Assembly: GCA_947504195.1 (NCBI GenBank)
Contig: CANNGN010000001.1
Coordinates: 62,001-126,000, forward strand
Length of the DNA: 64,000 nucleotides
Reading direction: 5' to 3'
DNA from: an uncultured Vibrio sp.
GTDB taxonomy: Bacteria; Pseudomonadota; Gammaproteobacteria; Enterobacterales; Vibrionaceae
Shown: in pieces, positions 21,441-29,946 of the stretch
Layout: each line of letters starts with the position of its first letter
How positions within the stretch are numbered: the stretch's first letter is position 1
Made by a program: the position numbers and the translations under genes
The notes under the pieces: model-generated
Seen by the model: only the letters and a program-made list of their open reading frames with translations
Databases searched by the model: none
Told to the model about the DNA's origin: nothing

Positions 21441-23717
21441 TTATAGAGATTCAGTAAAGGTACGCGCGATAACGTCTGCTTGCTGCTCTGTGGTTAGAGA
21501 GTTAAAACGAACAGCGTATCCAGAAACACGGATTGTTAGTTGTGGGTACTTGTCTGGGTTCTTAACTGCGTCTTCTAGAGTTTCACGGTTTAGAACGTTA
21601 ACATTCAAGTGTTGACCACCTTCAATACCGGTTTCATGGTGGAAGTAACCATCCATAAGACCAGCAAGGTTAGCGCGTTGAGAGTCTTGCTCTTTACCCA
21701 GTGCGTTTGGCACGATAGAGAAAGTGTAAGAGATACCATCTTTCGCATCAGCAAATGGGAGTTTACCAACGGATGTTAGAGAAGCTACAGCGCCTTTCTC
21801 ATCACGACCGTGCATTGGGTTTGCACCAGGAGCAAATGGAGCACCAGCACGACGACCATCAGGTGTATTACCTGTTTTCTTACCGTATACCACGTTTGAC
21901 GTAATAGTCAGGATAGATTGAGTCGGCACTGCATTGCGGTAAGTTTGAAGTTTACGGATTTTGCCCATAAATACAGAAACAAGTTCACAAGCGATGTCAT
22001 CAACACGAGCGTCGTTGTTACCAAATTTCGGATAATCACCTTCGATCTCGAAATCAATTGCTACGCCATCTTCATCACGTACTGGTTTCACCGTTGCGTA
22101 TTTAATCGCAGACAGTGAGTCAGCTGCAACAGAAAGACCAGCAATGCCACAAGCCATTGTACGGTATACATCACGGTCGTGTAGAGCCATTAGCGATGCT
22201 TCGTAGCTGTACTTGTCGTGCATGTAGTGAATGCTGTTCAGTGCCGTCACATATTGAGTTGCAAGCCAGTCCATGAAGTGGTCCATCTTGCCCCAAAGCT
22301 CATCGTAATCAAGAACTTCTGAAGTGATTTTGTCCATTGTTGGACCAACTTGAGCTTTAGATTTCTCATCAATACCACCATTGATGGTATAAAGCATTGT
22401 CTTAGCAAGGTTGGCACGAGCGCCGAAGAACTGCATCTGTTTACCAACAACCATCGGTGATACACAACATGCAATTGCATAGTCGTCAGAGTTCATGTCT
22501 GGGCGCATCAAATCATCGTTTTCGTACTGGATTGACGAAGTATCGATTGATACTTTTGCACAGAAACGTTTGAAGCCGTCAGGAAGTTGCTCAGACCAAA
22601 GAACAGTGATGTTTGGCTCTGGAGAAGGTCCCATAGTGTATAGGCTGTTTAGGAAACGGAAGTTTGAACGTGTAACTAGAGTACGTCCGTCTAAGCTCAT
22701 ACCACCCATTGATTCAGTTGCCCAGATTGGGTCACCAGAGAAAAGCGTATCGTATTCAGGAGTACGTAGGAAACGAACCATACGTAGTTTCATTACGAAG
22801 TGGTCAATCATCTCCTGAGCTTGTACTTCAGTGATTTTACCTGCTGCGATATCACGTTCGATGTAGATATCTAGGAACGTAGAAGTACGACCAAGAGACA
22901 TTGCGGCGCCGTTTTGAGATTTAACTGCAGCTAGGTAACCGAAGTAAGTCCATTGAATTGCTTCTTGTGCAGTGGTTGCAGGCTGAGAAATATCACAACC
23001 ATACTTTTGAGCCATAACTTTCATTTGGCCTAGAGCACGGTGTTGCTCAGCAATTTCTTCACGAAGTTGCATTGTTGCCGTAAGATCTTCGCCTTTTTCA
23101 AATCTTTCTTGAAGAGATTTGAACTGAGCTAATTTGTCTTTGATTAGGAAATCAACACCGTAAAGAGCAACACGACGGTAGTCACCGATGATACGTCCAC
23201 GGCCGTATGCATCTGGAAGTCCAGTTAAAACACCAGATTTACGACATGCTAAGATGTCTGGAGTATAAATATCGAAAACACCAGCGTTATGAGTCTTACG
23301 GTATTCTGAATAGATTTTAGAAATTTGAGGATCAAGTTCACGATCGTATGCTTTACAAGAACCTTCAACCATACGTACACCACCATTAGGGATGATTGCA
23401 CGTTTTAGTGGTGCTTCAGTTTGAAGACCAACAATAGTTTCAAGATCTTTATTAATGTAACCAGCATCGTGAGCGGTGATGGTAGAAATAACTGAAGTAT
23501 CAAAGTCAACAGGCGCGTGAGTTGAGTTTTCCTGTTTGATGCCTTCCATTACTTGAGCCCAAAGCGTGTTAGTTGCTTCAGTACCTTCAGAAACTAGGAA
23601 AGATTCGTCTCCTTCATATGGAGAGTAGTTTTTTTGGATAAAGTCACGAACGTTAACTTCATTTGACCAGTCACCAGAAACAAAATTTTCCCAAGCTTTA
23701 GCAAATTGCTCTGCCAT
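21441..23717 (-). CDS. pflB: PflB, pyruvate formate-lyase
   Basis: Glycyl-radical enzyme converting pyruvate plus CoA to acetyl-CoA and formate during fermentation. The 758 residues match E. coli PflB (760): start [12 protein letters not shown], the catalytic cysteine pair in IACCVSPM (Cys417-Cys418), and the glycyl-radical motif RVSGYAVRF (Gly733). The ATG at 23717 has the upstream sequence AGGTAGGTG; the reading frame opens three codons earlier. Followed by a strong terminator. A long AT-rich upstream region with an FNR-like box suggests anaerobic induction. Confidence 0.98.
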   Translation of the reverse strand: MAEQFAKAWENFVSGDWSNEVNVRDFIQKNYSPYEGDESFLVSEGTEATNTLWAQVMEGIKQENSTHAPVDFDTSVISTITAHDAGYINKDLETIVGLQTEAPLKRAIIPNGGVRMVEGSCKAYDRELDPQISKIYSEYRKTHNAGVFDIYTPDILACRKSGVLTGLPDAYGRGRIIGDYRRVALYGVDFLIKDKLAQFKSLQERFEKGEDLTATMQLREEIAEQHRALGQMKVMAQKYGCDISQPATTAQEAIQWTYFGYLAAVKSQNGAAMSLGRTSTFLDIYIERDIAAGKITEVQAQEMIDHFVMKLRMVRFLRTPEYDTLFSGDPIWATESMGGMSLDGRTLVTRSNFRFLNSLYTMGPSPEPNITVLWSEQLPDGFKRFCAKVSIDTSSIQYENDDLMRPDMNSDDYAIACCVSPMVVGKQMQFFGARANLAKTMLYTINGGIDEKSKAQVGPTMDKITSEVLDYDELWGKMDHFMDWLATQYVTALNSIHYMHDKYSYEASLMALHDRDVYRTMACGIAGLSVAADSLSAIKYATVKPVRDEDGVAIDFEIEGDYPKFGNNDARVDDIACELVSVFMGKIRKLQTYRNAVPTQSILTITSNVVYGKKTGNTPDGRRAGAPFAPGANPMHGRDEKGAVASLTSVGKLPFADAKDGISYTFSIVPNALGKEQDSQRANLAGLMDGYFHHETGIEGGQHLNVNVLNRETLEDAVKNPDKYPQLTIRVSGYAVRFNSLTTEQQADVIARTFTESL

Positions 23718-23939
23718 GATATACACCTACCTTTTTAGCTGTAAATATACGTACTGACGTAGCTGTTGAGCCAGCTATCCTTATCCATCGTTTTGGTTGT
23801 GACGGAATAGGAGCAGTACACTCTTTAAATAACGATACGACTATTCAAATTGGATAGTTATGATTTGGATACTAGTATCGTCAATTGGATTTTAATCTAC
23901 ACTGTAAATGCATTTTAGACTAAAAAAAAAACGCAAACC

Positions 23940-23953
23940 TTAAACTAAATCAA
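23940..23953 (-). promoter_or_regulatory. Possible FNR box upstream of pflB
   Basis: TTAAACTAAATCAA matches the FNR consensus TTGAT-N4-ATCAA at 8 of 10 positions, with a perfect right half. It lies about 220 bp upstream of the pflB start. In an AT-rich region a chance match is possible. Confidence 0.35.
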
Positions 23954-24271
23954 TAAATCTTAAAAAATCTCAATAATTTTTTAGTCATAAATCTTATATG
24001 CATGCTTTAAGCTAGACGTTACGACAGTATTGTGACAAGTTATCTATTGATTACTCTAATTTGGGCAATAAGAATAGCAGAACAACTGTGTAAGAGTTTC
24101 CGCTTATCATCGTGGCGTGTCTACCCATTTGTGGTCCTATTTAATGATGTTTTAAAACATCTATCCGCCTTTCTATTAGAATAATTCACCACCTATCTAA
24201 CTGTTAAGTTGAACTTGTGACTGTATGTAGTCGACAGCTTAGATGATAATTTGTTGCAACTTTATAGACGT

Positions 24272-24287
24272 AGTGATAGTTTTCACA
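24272..24287 (+). promoter_or_regulatory. Possible CRP site upstream of amino-acid ABC operon
   Basis: AGTGATAGTTTTCACA matches TGTGA-N6-TCACA at 9 of 10 positions and lies about 48 bp before the first ATG of the operon. The transcription start is not known, so activation or repression cannot be told. Confidence 0.4.
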
Positions 24288-24334
24288 CTTTTTTACCAAC
24301 CTTTTTAAGTGAATGATTTAAGGAGTTACAGCGC

Positions 24335-25102
24335 ATGAGTCAGCCAGCGCTAGACATAAAAGAACTGCATAAGACGTTTGGTCAAAATGAAGTTTTGAAA
24401 GGAATCTCTCTACAAGCTCATAAAGGTGATGTTATATCCATTATCGGTTCATCTGGTTCCGGTAAGAGTACTTTCCTTCGTTGTATCAACTTACTTGAAA
24501 CGCCAACATCAGGTGATATTTTCGTCGATGGCGAATTGATAGAGATGAAAGCGAATCGCCAAGGAGTGCAAAACCCGAGTAACGATAAGCAAGTACAACG
24601 AATTCGGTCACGTTTAGCCATGGTGTTTCAAGGGTTTAATTTGTGGTCTCACATGACAGTATTAGAAAATGTTATTGAAGCGCCTATTTATGTTCTTGGT
24701 GTGCCACGTAATGAAGCTATCGAAAATGCAGAACGCTTATTGAAGAAAGTTGGGTTGTACGAAAGAAAAGACTACTACCCAAACCACTTGTCAGGTGGAC
24801 AACAGCAACGAGCTGCAATTGCACGAGCATTAGCTGTGGATCCTGAGGTTATGCTATTTGATGAACCAACGTCTGCGCTCGACCCTGAGTTAGTAGGGGA
24901 AGTGCTTAGCGTTATGCAGGATTTGGCTCAGGAAGGCCGAACTATGCTTGTGGTAACCCATGAGATGGCGTTTGCACGTGATGTTTCCAACCATGTTATG
25001 TTTCTTCATGAAGGAAAAGTAGAAGAGCAGGGCAGTCCGGAAGAGCTGTTTTCTAATCCAAAATCTGAGCGGTTGAAGCAGTTTATTTCTACCGTTTATT
25101 AG
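24335..25102 (+). CDS. Basic amino-acid ABC transporter ATPase (HisP-like)
   Basis: Cytoplasmic ATPase, 255 residues, of the polar amino-acid importer class. It has Walker A GSSGSGKST, the Q-loop MVFQGFNLWSHMTVLENV, signature LSGGQQQRAAIARAL and Walker B LFDEPTSALDPE. The NLW after the Q-loop is typical of HisP/ArtP-type proteins. First gene of a four-gene operon with a binding protein and two permeases, so histidine/lysine/arginine/ornithine is the likely substrate group; the exact ligand is not shown. Ribosome site AAGGAG precedes the ATG. Confidence 0.92.
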   Translation: MSQPALDIKELHKTFGQNEVLKGISLQAHKGDVISIIGSSGSGKSTFLRCINLLETPTSGDIFVDGELIEMKANRQGVQNPSNDKQVQRIRSRLAMVFQGFNLWSHMTVLENVIEAPIYVLGVPRNEAIENAERLLKKVGLYERKDYYPNHLSGGQQQRAAIARALAVDPEVMLFDEPTSALDPELVGEVLSVMQDLAQEGRTMLVVTHEMAFARDVSNHVMFLHEGKVEEQGSPEELFSNPKSERLKQFISTVY

Positions 25103-25191
25103 TGAACCATTCAACGTATAGTGATGGTTCGCAACGTGTCTATTTATGATGCTGAATAAAATCTAAAATAATAATTTACAGGAGTATTAAC

Positions 25192-25968
25192 ATGAAAAAG
25201 TGGTTACTTGTCGCTGCATTAGCAGCAACTGCAGCAACGGGTGTTGCTCAAGCAAAGGAATGGAAAACAGTACGTTTTGGTATTGAAGGAGCATATCCTC
25301 CATTTAGCTGGACTGAAGCTGACGGCTCGTTAAAAGGCTTTGATGTTGATATGGCAAATGCACTTTGTACAGAAATGGAAGTGAAGTGTGTCATTGTCCC
25401 TCAAGATTGGGATGGGATTATTCCTTCTCTTCTTGCACGCAAATACGATGCAATTATTGCCGCTATGTCTATTACAGAAGAGCGCAAAGAGAAAGTTAAT
25501 TTTACAGATAAATATGCCCTTATTCCTAACAAATATATTGCTAAGAAAGGCTCTAACCTAGAGTTCACTGCTGAAGGTTTGAAAGGCGTAAAAATTGGTG
25601 TTCAACGTGCAACGACTCATGATTTGTATATCACTGACAATTTTGGTGATTCTGTAGATGTTGTTCGTTATGGTTCGTTCGATGAAGCTTACCTTGATTT
25701 GGCTAATGGTCGTATCGCCGCAGTATTAGGAGATGCGTCAGCTTTAGAAGAGGGTGTTCTTAATAAAGAAGGCGGTGAAGCGTATGAATTCACTGGTCCA
25801 TCATTAACTGATCCAAAATGGTTTGGTGATGGCTTTGGTATCGCAACTCGTAAGAAAGACACCGATCTTACGATGAAACTGAACGCAGCGATCAAATCGT
25901 TACGTGAGAAAGGCGAATATCAAACGATTCAAAACAAATACTTTGATTATGACGTATATGGTGACTAA
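25192..25968 (+). CDS. Basic amino-acid periplasmic binding protein (HisJ/ArgT-like)
   Basis: A 258-residue exported protein with signal peptide MKKWLLVAALAATAATGVAQA, cleaved before KEWKTVRFG. The mature part follows HisJ/ArgT closely: YPPFSW, GFDVDMANALC, DWDGIIPSLLARKYDAIIAAMSIT, KYFDYDVYGD at the C-terminus. It delivers a basic amino acid to the permease pair encoded downstream. Preceded by a typical ribosome site (CAGGAG). Which of arginine, ornithine, lysine or histidine it prefers cannot be read from the sequence. Confidence 0.92.
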   Translation: MKKWLLVAALAATAATGVAQAKEWKTVRFGIEGAYPPFSWTEADGSLKGFDVDMANALCTEMEVKCVIVPQDWDGIIPSLLARKYDAIIAAMSITEERKEKVNFTDKYALIPNKYIAKKGSNLEFTAEGLKGVKIGVQRATTHDLYITDNFGDSVDVVRYGSFDEAYLDLANGRIAAVLGDASALEEGVLNKEGGEAYEFTGPSLTDPKWFGDGFGIATRKKDTDLTMKLNAAIKSLREKGEYQTIQNKYFDYDVYGD

Positions 25969-26048
25969 TTCGTTATAAAACATCTTAGTACACGGGAGGG
26001 ATTTATCTCTCCCGTATGTCTTCCACTAACGGTCATTAATATCCTTAT

Positions 26049-26789
26049 ATGCTGGATTTACAAGGTTACGAAAATTCAATCTTTGAAGGTGCCATTCTAA
26101 CGATAGAAGTGGCATTACTTTCATTGGCGCTTGCCATGGTACTCGGGTTAATTGGAGCATTGTCTAAGCTGTCCCCTTATCGTGGGCTTCGCTTTATTGC
26201 CACTTTATATACGACAGTTATTCGCGGTATTCCAGATTTGGTATTAATGATGCTGATTTTTTTCGGTGGCCAAATCCTATTAAACAACTCACTTTATGCG
26301 TTCAATGAATGGATTAATGGTTGGATGCTTAGCTCCAATCCAGGCCATGAGTGGACGGAATATCTGCCAGAGTATGTCGACGTTAGCCCTTTTATTGCTG
26401 GTGTCCTCACCATTGGTTTTATTTTTGGTGCTTATATGGCAGAAACATTTCGTGGTGCGATTATGGCTGTTGACCGAGGTGAACTGGAAGCTGCAAAAGC
26501 ATATGGTATGAGCTCGTTACTGTCATTTCGTCGAATTTTATTTCCGCAGATGATTCGTCATGCGTTACCTGGTTTTGGTAACAATTGGTTGGTGTTACTC
26601 AAAACAACCGCTTTAGTCTCCATTATTGGACTTGATGATATGGTACGAGTCAGCTCGTTAGCCGCAGGTTCAACTAAAATGCCCTTTACGTTTTACATGA
26701 CTGTGGCCATTATATTTTTGTTATTTACGTCGATATCCACTGGCTTACTGAAGCTGGTTGAACGTAAATACAGTCTGCATATGAGGTAA
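26049..26789 (+). CDS. Amino-acid ABC transporter permease (HisQ-like)
   Basis: A 246-residue inner-membrane permease of the HisM/HisQ family with about five helices and the ABC-contact loop EAAKAYGMSSLLSFRRILFPQ. An extra hydrophilic insertion (about 85-115) lies between helices. It should form a heterodimer with the next gene product and dock on the HisP-like ATPase. Two bases separate it from the following permease gene. Confidence 0.92.
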   Translation: MLDLQGYENSIFEGAILTIEVALLSLALAMVLGLIGALSKLSPYRGLRFIATLYTTVIRGIPDLVLMMLIFFGGQILLNNSLYAFNEWINGWMLSSNPGHEWTEYLPEYVDVSPFIAGVLTIGFIFGAYMAETFRGAIMAVDRGELEAAKAYGMSSLLSFRRILFPQMIRHALPGFGNNWLVLLKTTALVSIIGLDDMVRVSSLAAGSTKMPFTFYMTVAIIFLLFTSISTGLLKLVERKYSLHMR

Positions 26790-26791
26790 AT

Positions 26792-27469
26792 ATGGATTTT
26801 TCTCTTATCGTTGACAGTTTACCTATTTATTTAAGCGGCTTATGGACGACGACTTGGTTGGTCTCGCTAGCGTTGATTTTGGGATTGATTATTGCGATTC
26901 CATTAGCACTAGCTCGCAATAGTAATAATCCTGTATTGTATTTGCCGGCTTGGGCTTATATTTACTTTTTCCGTGGCACTCCATTGTTGGTGCAACTCTA
27001 TCTGATTTACTACGGTATGGATCAGTTCTTTCCAGTAAAAGGAACGTTATGGGAGTTTGCATGGTTTTGTGCTCTGGTCTCCTTTTTTCTTAACACATCG
27101 GCTTATACCGCTGAAATTATTCGTGGTGCGATTAATGGCTTACCAAAAGGGGAAGTGGAGGCAGCAAAAGCCTATGGAATGAGCACCGTTCAGGCATTTA
27201 GACGCATTATTTTGCCTAGTGCGCTACGCCGTGCTTTGCCTGCTTACAGTAATGAAGTGATTTTCATGATTCATGGTAGCGCCGTTGCGGGTATTGTGAC
27301 GATCATGGATTTAACGGGGGCCGCTCGTTTGGTTAACTCTCGCTATTATGCTCCATTCGAATCATTTTTGACGGCAGGATTGTTTTATATGATGCTGACG
27401 TTTACCGTTATTTGGGTATTTAAGCGTGCAGAAACCAAACTTCTCGCGTTTATGCGTCCAAGAACTTAG
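26792..27469 (+). CDS. Amino-acid ABC transporter permease (HisM-like)
   Basis: Second permease of the importer, 225 residues, with the family motif IRGAINGLPKGEVEAAKAYGMS and the FRGTPLLVQLYLIYYG segment typical of HisM. Last gene of the four-gene operon, followed by a strong terminator. From memory, the same gene order precedes xthA in V. cholerae. Confidence 0.92.
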   Translation: MDFSLIVDSLPIYLSGLWTTTWLVSLALILGLIIAIPLALARNSNNPVLYLPAWAYIYFFRGTPLLVQLYLIYYGMDQFFPVKGTLWEFAWFCALVSFFLNTSAYTAEIIRGAINGLPKGEVEAAKAYGMSTVQAFRRIILPSALRRALPAYSNEVIFMIHGSAVAGIVTIMDLTGAARLVNSRYYAPFESFLTAGLFYMMLTFTVIWVFKRAETKLLAFMRPRT

Positions 27470-27496
27470 TGCCGATTTAGCTATTCTAGAAAACAT

Positions 27497-27530
27497 AAGG
27501 CCGCATGTATTTAACCACATGCGGCCTTTT
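27497..27530 (+). terminator. Terminator of the amino-acid ABC operon
   Basis: A 12-bp perfect stem (AAGGCCGCATGT and complement), 8-base loop and a TTTT tail, between the converging permease and xthA genes. Confidence 0.9.
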
Positions 27531-27551
27531 TAGTGATTCTATGCGTTTTAA

Positions 27552-28364
27552 TTAGATATCAGAAAACGTCGCCCAAATGGGTGCGTGATCCGATGGCTTT
27601 TCTATACCACGAAGTTCGTAATCAATACCCGCATCGACACAATGTTCCTTTAAGCTCTCGGTAGCTAAGACAACATCGATTCGTAAACCACGATTATCTA
27701 AGAAGCCTTTCGAGCGATAATCAAACCAAGAATATTGATCGTTCACATCTGGATGCAAATAACGAAAAGTATCAACAAGCCCCCAATCGGTTAAGCGCGC
27801 ATACCATTCTCGTTCTTCAGGCTGGAAGGAACATTTGCCAGTTTTAAGCCAACGAACACGATTGGGCTCACCAATTCCGATATCAATATCGGTTGGGCTA
27901 ATATTGATATCACCCATTACAATCAAGTTTTCATCTGGCGAGTGGTGTTGATTGAGGTAGCTGTCTAAGTCGTTATAAAAGGCGCGCTTATAGGGATACT
28001 TTGTCTCGTGCTTGATGTTGTCGCCTTGTGGGAAGTAACCATTTAATACGGTATAGCTTTTCCCATTTTCTCCCGCAAACGTAGCGATAATCATACGCTT
28101 TTGATGATCATCGTTATCGGTTGGGAACCCTTTTTGTAGATGTGTGGGTTCTGTTTTACTTAGCATAGCAACCCCATAATGGGCTTTTTGGCCATGAAAG
28201 TAGACGTGGTAGCCCATGGCTTCAACATCTGCGATTGGGAAAGCTTCGTCATGAACTTTGATTTCTTGCAACCCAATGACATCAGGTTGATGTTTATCGA
28301 TGATAGCTTGGAGTTGGTGAAGTCTGGCACGTAGCCCATTGATGTTAAAACTGATAATTTTCAT
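27552..28364 (-). CDS. xthA: XthA, exonuclease III
   Basis: Main AP endonuclease and 3'-5' exonuclease of base-excision repair, 270 residues against 268 in E. coli. It starts [14 protein letters not shown] and keeps the metal and catalytic motifs [36 protein letters not shown] and SDHAPIWA. Convergent with the ABC operon; transcribed alone, with ybaM ending about 55 bp upstream. Confidence 0.96.
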   Translation of the reverse strand: MKIISFNINGLRARLHQLQAIIDKHQPDVIGLQEIKVHDEAFPIADVEAMGYHVYFHGQKAHYGVAMLSKTEPTHLQKGFPTDNDDHQKRMIIATFAGENGKSYTVLNGYFPQGDNIKHETKYPYKRAFYNDLDSYLNQHHSPDENLIVMGDINISPTDIDIGIGEPNRVRWLKTGKCSFQPEEREWYARLTDWGLVDTFRYLHPDVNDQYSWFDYRSKGFLDNRGLRIDVVLATESLKEHCVDAGIDYELRGIEKPSDHAPIWATFSDI

Positions 28365-28412
28365 CGTAGTCCTTTTCTCTATCAGGAGGTGATATTGAAT
28401 GAGATGTTTTCG

Positions 28413-28433
28413 GTTATTCGTTATTCGTTATTC
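28413..28433. repeat. Heptanucleotide tandem repeat (GTTATTC x3) at the ybaM 3' end
   Basis: Three perfect head-to-tail copies of GTTATTC, followed by a diverged GTTAGTG. The array spans the ybaM stop codon (28421-28423). Confidence 0.85.
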
Positions 28434-28603
28434 GTTAGTGACGTGAGCTTATTGATTTTTTCAAGTAAGTCTTGTTCGACAACTTTTAAGGCATCAATAG
28501 CAACCTTAGGATCAACTTCATTGGCCTCTAGAAGATAGATCAAATCAACGGCCAATTGAATGTGTTTTGGGGCATCATTTAATTCAGATGAGGTGTTATT
28601 CAT
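28421..28603 (-). CDS. ybaM: YbaM/RsmS family protein (DUF2496)
   Basis: A 60-residue protein whose core, [35 protein letters not shown], is the DUF2496 signature of E. coli YbaM; a Pectobacterium homologue was named RsmS for effects on secondary metabolism. The mechanism is unknown. The ATG overlaps the priC stop as ATGA, the same priC-ybaM pairing as in E. coli, which strengthens both assignments. The last few codons and the stop fall in a heptanucleotide repeat. Confidence 0.85.
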   Translation of the reverse strand: MNNTSSELNDAPKHIQLAVDLIYLLEANEVDPKVAIDALKVVEQDLLEKINKLTSLTNNE

Positions 28604-29133
28604 TCGCTGTTTCTCCTCTTTTGCCTATCTAATCTATTTTGTAGCGTTTGTTTCGCCACTTGGCAACGAAATAAGCGTTGTTCTAATGTATTCACAGCTT
28701 GTTTAATTATCGAAGCATCTTCGTCCAATGACAATTCAAGTTGATGAGTTTTCTCTAGCAGCATCGTTTGCAATCGATGTTCCCACTCTATATGTTGCGC
28801 TAAGTCTTGGTGTAATTGATGCGTCGATAATTGTGGCTCGTTGGAACGGGAGGCTGTTTGATTATTTATTTCTCTTTGAATGGCACTTAGTTGATTTATA
28901 AGTCGTTCACTTAAATAGTCCGTTTTCGTAGGATTCGTATCGAAGCCACAATGAACGATCAATTCAGACAAGCTCTGTTCGAGTTCTTCCACATAAGGAT
29001 GTAATTTATAAGAGTGGTTACGAAACAGCGATGAATCAAATACTCGTTGGTGAGTTTTTTCTCCATGGCGGTCTAATGACAATGCCTTTGATTTTAATTC
29101 ATTGATGACAGTGGAAAGTAGCTCTAGATTCAT
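28600..29133 (-). CDS. priC: PriC-like primosomal replication protein
   Basis: A 177-residue mainly helical protein matching PriC by pattern: FDSSLF, LSERLINQLSAIQREI, a central HQDLAQHIEWEHRLQTML and the C-terminal LEQRLFRCQVAKQTLQNRL. PriC loads the replicative helicase at stalled forks. Similarity to E. coli PriC is modest, but the downstream ybaM neighbour supports it. I chose ATG 29133 because it overlaps the TSUP stop as ATGA and gives MNLELLSTVINEL, close to the usual N-terminus; an ATG five codons upstream is possible. Confidence 0.8.
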   Translation of the reverse strand: MNLELLSTVINELKSKALSLDRHGEKTHQRVFDSSLFRNHSYKLHPYVEELEQSLSELIVHCGFDTNPTKTDYLSERLINQLSAIQREINNQTASRSNEPQLSTHQLHQDLAQHIEWEHRLQTMLLEKTHQLELSLDEDASIIKQAVNTLEQRLFRCQVAKQTLQNRLDRQKRRNSE

Positions 29134-29912
29134 ATCGCTATAAACCATGCTTCATAGGCGAGCTTAAGTGCGATGACGGAGACAACAGAAATAAAAACAG
29201 GGCGAATAAAGCGTCCACCAAAACGAATCGCAGAATGCGCACCAACATAAGCCCCTGCCATTAAGAAGACTCCCATGGTCAAGCCTACAAGCCAATCGAT
29301 ATGGCCCAACAAAGCGAAGGTAACCAACGAGGTTCCGTTGCTGGTGAAGTTCATTGCTTTCGCCAATCCGGAAGCTTTTAATATATCAAACTTATAGATT
29401 GCCATCGAACTTACGGTCCAGAATGCGCCTGTTCCAGGCCCGGCAACACCATCATAAAACCCTAAGACAGAGCCTTGTACCACTTGCTTAGGATGAAATT
29501 GTTTGATGTCCTTAGTTGGAGTTATGTCCGTATTTTTGGGGGCCTTGTGCAATATCGTGTACAAGGCTGTAAGAAGTATGACAAGAGGTAGAACTTTTTC
29601 GAGCCATTCTGTTGAGATAAAACTCACCACATAGGTACCAATCGCAGCCCCAATACAGGTAGCGATAAACGCTCGCCCCCATAAATGAGGGTGAAATATT
29701 CTTTTTTTATAGTAGGTAAATGCCGCTGTTGATGAGGCGAAAGTTGAGGCAACTTTGTTAGTTCCAAGTGCAATATGTGGAGGCAGCCCAATGGAGAGTA
29801 GAGCCGGGATAGTGAGCATTCCGCCACCTCCTGCTACAGCATCAACAAAACCAGCGGTAAAAGCGACAATGGCTAATATCACGATAACCGATGGTTCGAG
29901 TAATTCCAACAT
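29130..29912 (-). CDS. TSUP family membrane transporter (TauE/SafE, YfcA-like)
   Basis: A 260-residue inner-membrane protein with about eight hydrophobic segments and the TSUP signature AGFVDAVAGGGGMLTIPALLSIGLPP near residues 20-47, repeated in weaker form as FYDGVAGPGTGAFW in the second half. Such proteins are thought to export sulfite, sulfonates or related anions; the substrate here is unknown. First gene of a tightly overlapping TSUP-priC-ybaM operon, about 35 bp from the dinG stop. Confidence 0.9.
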   Translation of the reverse strand: MLELLEPSVIVILAIVAFTAGFVDAVAGGGGMLTIPALLSIGLPPHIALGTNKVASTFASSTAAFTYYKKRIFHPHLWGRAFIATCIGAAIGTYVVSFISTEWLEKVLPLVILLTALYTILHKAPKNTDITPTKDIKQFHPKQVVQGSVLGFYDGVAGPGTGAFWTVSSMAIYKFDILKASGLAKAMNFTSNGTSLVTFALLGHIDWLVGLTMGVFLMAGAYVGAHSAIRFGGRFIRPVFISVVSVIALKLAYEAWFIAI

Positions 29913-29946
29913 TGATTTATATTCCTAAAAGCTGCATTAAAGGCCG

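Larger units (their letters stand above)
23718..24334. other. 617-bp divergent regulatory region, pflB / amino-acid ABC operon
   Basis: No credible gene is seen. The region is AT-rich, with a run of ten As near 23922-23931, and must hold the promoters of pflB (minus) and the ABC importer (plus). Two candidate operators are listed separately. The part nearest the ABC gene ends with a good ribosome site, AAGGAG. Confidence 0.7.
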
